Shown: in pieces, positions 45,779 through 57,103 of the stretch
Layout: each line of letters begins with the position of its first letter
How positions within the stretch are numbered: position 1 is the stretch's first letter
Assembly (NCBI RefSeq): GCF_001411555.2
Contig: NC_049909.1
Location: 11,725,485 to 11,789,484, forward strand
Origin: Juglans regia
Lineage: Eukaryota; Streptophyta; Magnoliopsida; Fagales; Juglandaceae
Length of the DNA: 64,000 bases
Direction: 5' to 3'
Translations under genes and position numbers: made by a program
Notes under the pieces: generated by a model
Seen by the model: only the letters and a program-made list of their open reading frames with translations
Told to the model about the DNA's origin: nothing
Database searches by the model: none

Positions 45779-45983
45779 TGTACGGTTTGAATAGTGAGTT
45801 AAGATGATATGAGATGATTTTATATTAGTTAAATAAAATATTATTAGAATATTATTTTTTAATATTATTATTATTTTGAGATTTAAAAAAGTTGAATTGT
45901 TGATTATATTTTGTGTGAAAATTTAAAAAAATTATAATGATGAGAGAAAATGAGTTAAGATCACTTTTCAATCCAAACGGGAC
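45779..45983. repeat. Tourist-like MITE copy, inverted relative to the 16842 copy, with TAA TSD
   Basis: The left end is TGTACGGTTTGAATAGTGAG, the right end CCAAACGGGAC. TAA flanks at 45776-45778 and 45984-45986. The core TTTAATATTATTATTATTTT is the reverse complement of the 16842 copy. Confidence 0.75.
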
Positions 45984-46769
45984 TAATTGATAATATCACT
46001 AGACAGTTCAATGTCCAGCTTGCACATTTTAAACTTCGATGTTTGAATTTTGAACTCTCTTCAAAACATGATTTCCTAAGCTTAAAACCTTTCAAACAAA
46101 CCGAGATTTAGACAGCTTAGGATAATGAAAGCAAAGATCTATACAATTCAAAGTGGAGCTATATTCTTCAATTCACAACTTCATTTTCACATCTAAACCC
46201 TCAAATTTAAGAGAAATGCAAGCTGCATGTCAAAATATCATCATATTTGTTTAGTCTTTTTCATGTCAAGAAAAAATAAGAGAAAATTAGTTGCAGCTAA
46301 AGGGACCTTTCATCTAAAACAAACAAAAAAACGTTAAAGAAGACGGAAATGATTTGTGGGTAAACACTTCTTTTAAGAGAAGTGAATAAATCTGAAATTC
46401 ACGTAAAATAATTTATTTTTTAATAATTGGCCTCATTTTCTTTAAAAGAAATACACGAAATTTGTACATCCCAAAATTTTATTTAGCATTATTCTAAACA
46501 AAATGAATTGAACATGTTGATGGGAAATTGGGGAAGTTTGATATTTTGGGAGAAGATAAACGATGGGAATGATAGTTGAATTTGTCAAAAATTCCAAATA
46601 TTATTTAATTAACTTAATTTGGAAACGTATAAAGGATGAAGGCTCGGGCTCCACTATTTTTATAATCAATGAAGGAAAAATTTATTTTGCCTCTCAATTG
46701 TACAGTTCAATTTGACTGTTTGGCAATTTTTTTATTTATTTAATGATTAAGAAAATAATTTTAAGTATA
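45984..46769. other. Non-coding AT-rich stretch
   Basis: No ORF or repeat end recognised; ordinary AT-rich intergenic DNA. Confidence 0.4.
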
Positions 46770-47101
46770 TTGAGATGTTGTTTTTAAAAAATATTTAAAT
46801 ATATTAAAATAATAAAATAATAAAATTAAAAACGATCAGACTCATCGATGAAATGTATTGATGTGTACTTCTGGGTCAGTGCACTTTTTTTTCTTTTTTT
46901 TTTTTTTTCTATTATTACAGAACCAAGTCAAACTCTTATTTAAAAAATATTTAAATATATTAAAAAATATGAAAATAAAATAAAAAGCGATCAACTTAAA
47001 CGGGTAGACCGACTCATCAATGAAATGTATTGATGTGTACTTCTGGGTCAGTGCACTTTTTTTTTCTTTTTTTTTTCTATTATTACAGAACCAAGTCAAA
47101 C
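46770..47101. repeat. Tandem duplication of about 172 bp
   Basis: GACTCATC..TGAAATGTATTGATGTG and the following CTTCTGGGTCAGTGCAC, a T-rich run and CTATTATTACAGAACCAAGT occur at 46839-46937 and again at 47011-47101. AAATATTTAAATATATTAAA precedes both copies. ORFs here reflect the repeat only. Confidence 0.88.
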
Positions 47102-47189
47102 GAGAGCCGTTTTGTTTGGTCCTCCAAAACAAAGTAAAAACGTAAGGAGTTGAAGTGACCTGACCCTTTTTGGACGGCATCTCAAATTT

Positions 47190-47410
47190 TCTAAAACAAA
47201 AAATCTACATAATTTTTTATTATTCACACAATCTTCACATAATATATATATTTTTTAATTTTTATTATTTTTTTCTTTTATCAAATATTTAATATATAAA
47301 TAATAAATAGAAAAATTAAATTAGTTTTAAAAAAATAAATTTAAAAAAATATTAAAAAATTTTAAAACTTTAAAAAAATATAATATATAAAAAATAAGAA
47401 ATTGTGTAGC
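47190..47410. repeat. AT-rich MITE-like sequence related to the one at 34963
   Basis: It starts near CACACAATCTTCACATAAT and ends near AAGAAATTGTGTAGCATT, with the shared core TCTTTTATCAAAT..TTAATATATAAATAATAAAT. Boundaries are approximate. Confidence 0.4.
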
Positions 47411-47526
47411 ATTCCTCTAAAGAAAAAGGGATTTCTATCTTTCCCACCTGATTTGGGAAAGGGACTCCGCCTCCTCCCTTTTTCTTTTATCGGCACCTCT
47501 TATTTTCGAAGTAAAGTTTCGTGTAT

Positions 47527-47722
47527 ATATATAGAAACAGTTTTATTTTATTTTATTATTATAATTTTTTTAAAATTTTTTATATAAAATCTAATAAACA
47601 ATTTAACACTTTTAAATATCAAAATAATAAAAATATTGAATAGTAATATTTTAATAATATTTTATTTAATTTTTAACTTTCATTTAAAATTATTTTATCT
47701 TATCTTACTGTTCAAACGAGCT
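47527..47722. repeat. Tourist-like MITE relative
   Basis: It shares ATTATTATAATTTTTTTAAA, TATAAAATCTAATAAACAAT and the right end TTACTGTTCAAACGAGC with the family. Low-complexity AT sequence makes the ends uncertain. Confidence 0.55.
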
Positions 47723-48169
47723 TTAAGTATTTTTTACGTTTCGTGCACTTAAGATAAAAGATGATTGATGTGTCGTCTTCTAGATATCTTCAAACAAGAC
47801 GTGTTGCAATACGTTGCAATACAAATCCAAAGAAACTGCACATCATTTTGATGTGCGCACGAGTCTTATGAGACCCCAAAAATGGTGTTAGGATTTTAAG
47901 CCTCCCGATACCACATTTGCTGCTCAATTCGTTTTTTCGATCTTAGATCTTCAAGATATTGCTATCCACTTTCCATCGCAACAAGCGCGTAAGCCGCATG
48001 CTTCTCATATGCCTATAAAGATCTGGTCGGTCCAACCATAATCAATCAAATGGTATTTAGATAAAACACAACTCTTTTTCCCACAAAAAGAGTGGGGAGG
48101 GCAGCCAGTGTAACTTTTCCTCTAGGTGTGGGCATAAGAGCCCGCACCTACTGCAACACGTTCAATTTG
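47723..48169. other. Non-coding stretch
   Basis: No gene or repeat boundary recognised. GTTGCAATACGTTGCAATAC near 47801 is a small direct repeat. Confidence 0.35.
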
Positions 48170-48295
48170 AGCTATAGTTATTAATTATTTAAATTAATAA
48201 ATAATTTAATTTTTTAAAATTTTAAAATAATAATAATATTAAAAAATAATATTTTATTTAATTCATCTAAAATTATATTATCTCGCTATCCAATG
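48170..48295. repeat. Tourist-like MITE remnant
   Basis: AAAATTTTAAAATAATAATA, TTAAAAAATAATATTTTATT and the right end CTCGCTATCCAATGACC follow the family order. One end is missing. Confidence 0.5.
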
Positions 48296-48645
48296 ACCTT
48301 CAATATTCATTATTGTTTTATATTTTTTTCCAGTTTTTTATTTTTTATTTTTTGAGCAGAGAAAAGGTGCATGCATTAATTGAGAGTCGACATGATCTTA
48401 AGATGAATAATTAAGCTAAATGTCGGTTGGTAAATAATTATGGTATGTTCGGACTGTGATCGAAGTAGCAAACCAGTCAAATAACCAAATAATTAATATT
48501 CTGAGACCATAACTGTGTTCACACTTTGGTGGTGGAGCAACATCAATAATTCAATTAAATCATAGCATAAGTTTGCTGGTGGTTTTTAAGGACTCGTTTA
48601 ACTGTATTATCCCAACATTAATGAAGATTCAAGCCATATATAATT

Positions 48646-49000
48646 AGTAATGATAGAGATAGTGATAGATTATACAAGAGTCGTACATTCTTTTTTAAAA
48701 TGAATAGAATCTATCATTAAAAAATTAATTTTTTTTTATATAAATCTCATATTCATTTATTTTTTTGAAAAAGAATACACGATGCTTATGTACTCGATGA
48801 TTGTAAATATCATTTCACTATATTATTAATAAATAATGTTATATACAGTCAGAAATTACACAAACACCGTGCGATCCTCTTAAAAAATAATGAAGTTTAT
48901 TATTAAAAAATTAATATTTTATTATATAAATTTCGATTTATTTATTTTTTTTAAAAAAATTATATAACACTTATATACTTTATAATTACAAATATCATTT
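48646..49000. repeat. Two adjacent copies of a second MITE family (48646-48814 and 48832-49000)
   Basis: Both begin near AATGATAGA/AATGTTATA and end near GTAAATATCATTT/CAAATATCATTT, and are inverted at their ends (TAATGATA against TATCATT). The same family recurs at 50211-50360 and 57177-57329. Confidence 0.6.
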
Positions 49001-49339
49001 ACCATAATTAACCCTTAAATCCACTTTCCAAGATGACTCAAGTTGTTTTGTCTTCTTTCACTGTAATTATTTTTCTGCATAATCTCCTTTTCCTAACAAA
49101 CTAAAGTGAATTGAGGTGCACCTTCCATTATCTTCAATCATTATTGCACTGGAACTTTTGTCTTTTGCAGGGAGCAAATCGGCCTAGATTCATCGAACTT
49201 TGCAAAATGCTCAAATGAAAATGAGAAAATTGACTTCACTTTTTAGTTTATCCCCTCAAACTATCTAACCTTATAAATTGCCATTAAAGGACTGTAAATA
49301 TCGTGTCACGTTATTTATGTTTAGCTCATCTTAAAAACC

Positions 49340-50137
49340 AATTCTTGATTAGAGAACCGCCTCCAGACCTAGCGATGCTGAAGCGTGGTGTCTCGATAGA
49401 CCACCAGGGGGTTTTTTCCCCTTATCGGCTTTTAAAACAAGGCTACGAGAGATCACTAGGAAAGTATGTTAAAGAGCCCACTCAACCTTGGTCAGGCCCA
49501 ACGACCCTCCTTTAAATGGAGTCAATGGGCCTTTATAGAGTACTCGGCTCATGAGCAAAATCCACCCATGAAGCAGCCCTGCATAGGGAAAGTAAACTGT
49601 TGGGGCGGATGGGATTCCCCACCCTGACACCACCCAGTTGACAAAGTACCCTCGGGAACTAGCTCAAGCATGTGGGTAGGAAATATGGAGAACCTATGAC
49701 ATCCTGACAGTAGGCATAGAGAGGCATGGAACGCTTCTAGGTAAAGTGAGTCAAGAAGCCGTACCACATTAATGGTAGTACCACTACCCGGACTCCACGA
49801 CGCATTAATGTCGCCGCCCTAGAAACCACACCACATTAAAGATTCTGAAAAATGAACAATAGAAATGACATAAGTTCCTCAAAATCGAAAATGAGTTGTC
49901 TCCACCAGAAACCTAGTATAAGACTAGTCAATCCCCAAGTACAAGAAACACTCTTTGATTCTTCCAAGCTTACACAGAAACTACTAAAAAGTTATATTGA
50001 CTTTTACATCGGAGACTATCCGGCTGCCACCAGAGCCCACATTCTCTGTGTTTGCTTAAAATGTGCAGGTGATAGCATGAAAATCTGAATTTATGGAACC
50101 TGGCTTAAAGGTGCGCGAAGCATGCACGACATTAACA
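49340..50137 (+). repeat. LTR-like block, copy 1 (block A)
   Basis: It matches 56320-57103 from the end of the internal sequence (GAACCGCCTCCAGACCTAGC) through the LTR to ATTAACA. It contains CACATTAAAGATTCTGA, CCTAGTATAAGA (TATA-like, about 49914) and GAGCCCACATTCTCTGTG. It is an isolated 3' LTR of the degenerate element, with no coding part directly before it. Confidence 0.7.
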
Positions 50138-51918
50138 CGTATAATAATGACATGTACAGATTATAAAATCGGGTGAGATAGAATGGGCAGGAACTTTATT
50201 ATTATTAAGAGTAATGTTAGATATAATTATAGATTGTGTAAGCGTCGCGCAGTATGATACAATATTAAAAAATGACTTTTTTCACTTGAATATTGTATTT
50301 ACTAATTTTTTTAGAAAACAGTACACAATACTTACACACTCTATGACTGCAAATATCATTTCTCTATCAATAATTCCTTATCCAACATTTTTAGTTTCAA
50401 GGGAAGAGTGAAAGAAGTCAAATCCGATATGACCAAGGATTGCAAAGTAGTATAGAAGTTGTGAAGTTTAAAATTACCTACAAATTATTATAACGATGAA
50501 TATTTACATTTTAGCTAATTGAAATTAAATACAACAATAAGCTAGGTATATCTTATTGTCAATATTTTATAAGAATGAGTGACCAGATGCAGGTGTGATG
50601 CTAGAGTTATGGGGATGCAAGCCAATTGTAACAATGTCATTTTCTCTATATATCTAGGTGTTTAATTAGGTCAAAGTACTCTCTCAAATGCATATATGGT
50701 TCAGGCTCATCTAGACCAAAAATATGTCAAGAGTTGCCCTTTTCTTTAGGTGAAGTGGAGACCTCATTCTTATTTAATTTATTGAAGCAAGATAAGGACC
50801 TAATAAGTTTAATTATTATATAAACTTTCCAAAGATTGAATGAATTTCATTTCGTTAAGCAAGACATATATCGTAATTGGTGTCTATCCATTCGGGTTTG
50901 AAAGTTAGGAAAAAAAATCCTCTCAAATTTTTGTTTGAACTTGAGGTTTCAAGTGGAAAAAAGACAAACACATGATAAAGTGATCAGTGCGACAATATTT
51001 ATTACTCATTAATTTAATGTTTTTTGAAATATTCATAGAATAGTAATAAATGGTATGAGGCTCATTTTATGTGTTTATCTATCTTTTAATTAAGACTCTC
51101 AAATTCAAGAGAGACCTTATCCTTAAAGGTGCAGCGAAACATTAAGACCAGTTGGTTTGCATATTTTAGGTGGAGTCTTTCTGGTTAGTCGGATTCTTGT
51201 CCAACTAACTAAGGAGATGTCTAGATGTTAAAAGTTTTTGTAAGTGATAATGAAAATGCTTCGAGAACAGTTGTGAAAACTCCTTAGATGAGTTTTTATA
51301 GAGTTTTGTAAAAGTGGTGTGACTCATTGAGAATATGTTTATGTTGAAGATAAGATTACATCAATAATTTGATTTGGTAGAGTACAATTACATGTACTTA
51401 TATTACAATTTTAATTACTTTTACATACAAAGCTCACTTTGTTATATTTTCTTTTGAAATTTAAATTTCATAATTTTTGACATATCAATAACTAACATGC
51501 AGAGAAGTAAGAATTTTGTAAATTGTTTTTAAATTCATTTTACATTTTTCTTCTTATAAATATAAACTAATGCTTTGTTTTGAATAACAATTCAGAATAA
51601 AAAAGATGTAGCTCTCAAAGTTCATCTCCCTTATCAGTTTCTCTTCAACATCTCTTTTTTCTATTATATTTTATATATTAAAGAATTTTACACCCCACGA
51701 GTTTATGTTTGGGAAGAAAATTCAAAGAGTTTTTGGTTAACGTATATATGGAATTGGTTCGCATATTTAATTTCCATTTTTTAATTATTACTAGCAATTA
51801 ACTTTTTGACAAATAAATGCATATTAGTCATGATGATCAGTAGGTTCAAACGTACATATTAGCAATTTTCTTGAATTATCAAATACATGATGAGTGTAAT
51901 TAATGGATGAGCTATCCC
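50138..51918. other. Flank blocks F1 and B1, non-coding
   Basis: F1 contains a MITE copy (50211-50360) and otherwise no gene. B1 (from CTCATTTTATGTGTTTATC at 51061) recurs at 53689 and, diverged, at about 57960-58830. No domain is seen in any ORF. Confidence 0.55.
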
Positions 51919-52201
51919 CAAAAGTCAAGTCTTATTAAAGGATTTTGACAAATAAACAATTGAAATGACACAAGTCCCTCAAGGTCAGGAATGAACTGTC
52001 TCCACCAGAAACCTAGTATAAGAGTCGACTCTAGGTACGAGAAACGCTATCTGATTCCTTTAAGTTTACGCACAAACTACTAAAAAGATATACTGACAAG
52101 GGCCCACATTCCTCGTGTTTGCTTAAAGTGTGCAAGTGACAACCCGAAAACCCGAATTTCTGGAATCCAGTACAAAGGCACGTGAAACAAGGCGTTAACA
52201 G

Positions 52202-53673
52202 TGGTGTCATCTGTGGGATGAGGGCAGTCTTCGGCGATACTTGCCACCTGGCTAACATGCATTTTGTCAACCATATTGTGCCGATACAGGCGACTATGCC
52301 CTAAGTCTGTAGGCATTTCCCCAGTTCGTCGGTGGGGTACTCCAACTTCGATATTGTTGGTGCTCAGTCCTACTCGAGACTAAGGTCACGGTGATGTCCA
52401 TGGAGGTCAATGATGCTTCAGCTATTGTGGTTGACGTCAGGGCTCCACTGCCATTCACTTGCACCACCCCAGCCATGGCTTTGGCGGAAGCTGGAGCGAG
52501 GGTCGAAATTGGCGAGGATGGTGAGATCCTAACCACATTGGCGAATGCTGGTGTTTCTATGGCCTTACTAACACCAACCCAGCCTTGGTGTCCACGAGGG
52601 CTGGTGATTAGGAGGGGGAAATAGCAGTGGGAGAGGCCGAGGGAGCCCTCCTCGGGCTTGATGGATATGTGCTGGTTGGTGAGGCTCCAACAACTTCCAT
52701 GGGCACAAGGGTTAGAGATATTCCAGAATATGCCGTGGAAGGACCATCCCTGACAAGGAGTGATGGCCTTGTGCTCGAGAACCCTTCCGAGGAGAGGGGG
52801 AATGTTGCCCCAAGGCCAACGGCAAGTGGGGGCCGTCCAACTCGTGTACAAGACATGGCTAGGAGGCTTAGGGAGTTCTTCTCCGAGGCCAACTATCAAC
52901 TCTTTATACCTCCTTTTAAGCTTTCTTGGTGCATTTTTCATGGAAGGGTGTAGGGCAATTGGTGGCATTCATTGAGGATGACCAAGAGGCACTAGAAGGT
53001 GAGAACTGGGCGCTCTGATCTTTGGCTTGGTTGACCTTGTGTTGTGCCAAAGAGGAGAATGAGAGAAAATAGGAGTTGGAAGAGACCCTTGTCAAGGTGC
53101 AGTTCAGTTGGTGGCGGAGGCAGAAGAGGATATTCAATGCCCAACTTAAGTCCGCCTTGCCGAGGTCCTGGGAGCCATTCGATCGTTAGCAGAGGGAGCT
53201 GGAGCAGCAGAAAGCCGAAAACGTGAAGTTGCTCAAACAGCATGACTTTGACTCACAGTCGTACAAGTGGTTGGAAGGGAGGTTCGAGGAGGCCTCTAAG
53301 TCTCTGTAGAGAAATAGGGACTCTCTCAAGGCTAAAGACTAGAGAGTGAAGACCTTTGAGTTTGAAAAGACTGAGGCCGATCATGCGATTGCTGCCCATG
53401 AGGCCACCATCTTGGACTTGCGCTCTTGCCTTGATAGCGCCGAAGCCACCCTTCCTCGGCTGCGTGAGGAGTTGTCGCACGTCCGCTTGGTTCGCAATGA
53501 CATCTTGAACTACGGCTACTTGGAGGGTTTGGAGAGAATGAGAAATCACGTGATCTTGAACCCTCAAAGCAATTTGAGGGCACTGAAAGTGCAAGAACCC
53601 CCTTCGGACCCAGCGACGCTGAAGCGTGGTTCCTCGATAGACCACCAGGGGATTTTTCCCTCCTATCGGCCCT
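52202..53673 (+). pseudogene. Internal region, copy 2: remnant of a coiled-coil protein ORF of a non-autonomous LTR element
   Basis: It starts with TGGTGTCATCTGTGGGA, which resembles the primer-site sequence of plant Tat/RIRE2-type elements (from memory). Read in pieces (52391-52624, 52627-52953, then about 53050-53720) it gives a Gly/Ala-rich N-part and a charged C-part with HDFDSQSYKWLEGRFEEAS. Stops at 53188, 53308 and 53340 interrupt what is open in copy 3. No protease, RT or integrase is present. The protein family is not recognised; it is probably a gag-like or element-specific ORF. Confidence 0.6.
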
Positions 53674-54620
53674 TAAATGGTTTGGGGCTCATTTTATGTG
53701 TTTATCTATCTTTTAATTAAGACTCTCAAATTCAAGAGAGACCTTATCTTAAAGGTGCAGCGAAACATTAAGACCAGTTGGTTTGCATAATTTAGGTGGA
53801 GTCTTTGTGGTTAGTCGGATTCTTGTTTGACTAATTAAGGAGATGTCTAGATGTTAAAAGTTTTTGTAAGTGATAATGAAAACGCTTCGAGAATAGTTGT
53901 GAAAACTCCTAAGATGAGTTTTTATAGAGTTTTGTAAAAGTGGTGTGACTCATTGAGACTGTGTTTCTGTTGAAGATAAGATTACATCAATAATTTAATT
54001 TGGTTATTATCCTGATTTGGTTTTCATAATTATCAAATCAAAAGATTCAATTTTTATTATCATGAAAATATTTATCTTGTCTATAATTTTCTTATAAGAG
54101 TACTTCTACATGTACGTACAGTTTTAATTACTTTTACATACAAAACTCACTTTGTTATATTTTCTTTTGAAATTCAAATTTCTTTCGACATATCAATAAC
54201 TAACATGCGGGGAAGTAAGATTTTTGTAAATTGTTTTTAAATTCATTTAACATTTTTCTTCTTATAAATATGAACTAATGCTTTGTTTTGAATAACAATT
54301 CAGAATAAGAAAGATGTAGCTCTCAAAGTTCATCTCCCTTATTAGTCTCTCTTCAACATCTCTTTTTTCTATTATATTTTATATATTAAAGAATTTTACA
54401 CTCCACGAGTTTATGTTTGGGAAGAAAATTCAAAGGGGTTTTTGGTTGACGTATATCTGGAATTGGTTCGCATATTTAATTTCCATTTCTTAATTATTAC
54501 TAGCAATTAACTTTTTGACAAATAAATGCAGATTAGTGATGATGATCAGTAGGTTCAAACGTACATATTAGCAATTTTCATGAATTAACAAATACATGAT
54601 GAGTGTAATTAATGGATAAG

Positions 54621-54908
54621 CAGTCCTCAGAAGTCAAGCCACATTAAAGGATTCTGATAAATAAACAGTGGAAAAGACATAAGTCTCTCAAAGTCAAGAA
54701 TTAGCTGTCCCCACCAGAAACCTAGTATAAGAGTCGACTCCAGGTACGAGAATGCTCTCTGATTCCTCTAAATTTATGTGCAAACTACTAAGAAGATATA
54801 CTGACAAGGGCCCACATTCCCCGTGTCTGCTTAAAGTGTGCAAGTGACAACCCGAAAACCCGAGTTTCTAGAATCCATCACAAAGGCGCGCGAAATAAGG
54901 CATTAACA
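54621..54908 (+). repeat. Truncated 5' LTR, copy 3 (block L)
   Basis: It matches the last about 285 bp of the full LTR at 56860-57103: CACATTAAAGGATTCTGA, TAGTATAAGAGTC, GGGCCCACATTCCC, GGCATTAACA. About 500 bp of LTR is missing on its left, where block B is joined. The same truncation occurs at 51919-52200. Confidence 0.7.
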
Positions 54909-54909
54909 G

Positions 54910-56418
54910 TGGTGTCGTTTGTGGGATGAAGGCAGTCTTTGGCGATACCTGCCCCCGGCCAACATGCATTTTGTCAACCGGACCATGCCGATATAGGCGA
55001 CTATGCCCCAAGTCTGTAGGCGTTTCCCCAGTTCGCCGGTGGGGTACTCCGACTTCGACATTTTCGATGCTCAGTCCTACTCAAGATTGAGGTCACGTTG
55101 GTGTCCGTGGAGGTCAATGAAACTTCAGATATTGTGGCTGACATCGGGGCTCCACTACCCTTCACTTACACCACCCCAGCCATGGCTTCGACAGAAGCTG
55201 TGAGGGGGTCGAAGTTGGCGAGAGTGGTGAGGTCCTGGCGACATTGACGAATGCTGGTGTTTCTATGGCCTTACTAACACCATCTCGGCCTTGGTGTCCA
55301 CGGAGGCTGGTGATTAGGAGGGGGGAATAGCAGCGGGAGAGGCCGAGGGAGCCCTCCTCGGGCTTGATGTAGATGTGCCGGTTGGCGAGGCTCCAATAGC
55401 TTCCGCGGGCACAAAGGTTGGAGATATTCCTGAATGTGCCGTGGGAGGACCATCCTCGATAGGGAGTGATGGCATTGTGCTTGAGAGCCCTCCGAAGAGA
55501 GGAGGATGTTGCCCCAAGGCTAGCGGTAAGCGGGGGCCGTCTAGCTCGTGTCCAAGACATGGCTAGGAGGCTTAGGGAGTTCTTCTCCGAGGTCAGCTAT
55601 CGACTCTTTATACCTCCTTTTAAGCTTTCTTGGTGCATTTTCCTTTGTTGCTAACTTTAAACTTTTCGTAGAAGGGTGTAGGGCAGTTGGCAGCGTTCAT
55701 TGAGGATGACCAGGAGGCACTAAAAGGTGAGAATTGGGTGCTCCGATCTTTGGTTCGGTTGATCTTGCATTGTGCCAAAGAGGAGAAGGAGAGGAAATAG
55801 GAGTTGGAGGAGACCCTTGTCAAGGTGCAGTTTAGTTGGCAGCGGAGGCAGAAGAGGATATTCAATGCCCAACTTAAGTCCACCTTGGTGAGGTCCTGTG
55901 AGCCGTTCGATCGTCAGCAGAGGGAGCTGGAGCAGCAGCAAGTCGAAAACGTGAAGTTGCTCAAACAGCACGACTTCGACTCACGGTCGTACAAGTGGTT
56001 GGAAGGGAGGTTCGAGGAGGCCTCTAAGTCTCTGCAGAGAAAGAGGGACTCTCTCAAGGATAAAGACCAGAGAGTGAAGACCTATGAGTTTGAGAAGACT
56101 GAGGCCAATCATGCGATTGCCTTCCATGAGGCCACCATCTTGGACTTGCGCTCTTGCCTTGATAGCACCGAAGCAACCATTCCTTGGCTGCGTGAGGAGT
56201 TGTCGCATGTCCGCTTGGTTTGCAATGACGTCTTGAACTACAGCTACTTGGAGGGTTTGGAGAGAATGAGAGATCACGTGCTCTTGAACCCTCAAAACAA
56301 TTTGAGGGCACTAAAAGTGCAAGAACCCCCTCCGAACCCAACGACGCTGAAGTGTGGTGCCTCGATAAACCACCAGGGGGATTTTCCCCCTTATCAGCCC
56401 TTAAAACAAGCCCACTAG
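54910..56418 (+). pseudogene. Internal region, copy 3: coiled-coil ORF (open part 55804-56418)
   Basis: The longest open part, 55804-56418 (204 aa), is rich in Gln, Glu, Arg and Leu: QQRELEQQQVENVKLLKQHD, then ASKSLQRKRDSLKDKDQRV. It is strongly predicted coiled coil by eye, then GLERMRDHVLLNP and a Pro-rich end that reads into the LTR. The N-terminal part is broken into 55375-55566 and other frames. Copy 2 has a matching but interrupted version. No transposase or pol domain is present. It is a large retrotransposon derivative; host function is not indicated. Confidence 0.6.
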
Positions 56419-57103
56419 AGACCATTGGAGGAGTAAGTTAGAGATCCCGGCCAAGCTCAGTTAGGTCCAATAGCCCTTAAAACAAGCCCTCGCAAGACCA
56501 CCAGGGGAGTAAGTTAGAGAGTCCGGCCGAACTCGGTCAGGTCCAACGACCCTCCTCTAAAATGAGTCAATGGGCCTTCGTAGTGTACTTGGCCCGCAAG
56601 CAAACCCCCCCGCGTAGGGAAAGTAAACAGTTGGGGCGGATGGGATTCGCCACCCTGACACCATCTAGATGACAAAGTACCCTCAGGAACTTGCCCAGGC
56701 AGATGGGCGGGAAATATGGAGAACCTGTGACATCGTGACAGTAGGCATGGAGAGGCATGTAACACTTCTGGGTAAAGTGAGTCAGGAAGCCGCACCACAT
56801 TAATGGTACCACTACCCGAACTCCACGATGTATTAATGACGCCGCCCATGAAGCCACGCCGCATTAAAGATTCTAACAAATAAACAGTGGAAAGGACATA
56901 AGTCCCTCAAAATCGAAAATGCGTTGTCTCCACCAAAAACCTAGTATAAGAGTCAATCCCCAAGTACGAGAAACGTTCTTTGATTCCTCTAAGCTTACGC
57001 AGAAACTACTAATGTGTTTGCTTCAAGTGTGCAGGTGATAGCCCGAAGACCCGAGTTTCTGGAACCCGGCTTAAAGGCGCGCGAAACATGCACGAGATTA
57101 ACA
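56320..57103 (+). repeat. Full 3' LTR, copy 3 (block A)
   Basis: It matches 49340-50137 along its length and ends ATTAACA. An extra 76-bp direct duplication, starting CCCTTAAAACAAGCCC at 56398 and 56474, is absent from copy 1. A TATA-like CTAGTATAAGAGTC lies at about 56940. Confidence 0.7.
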
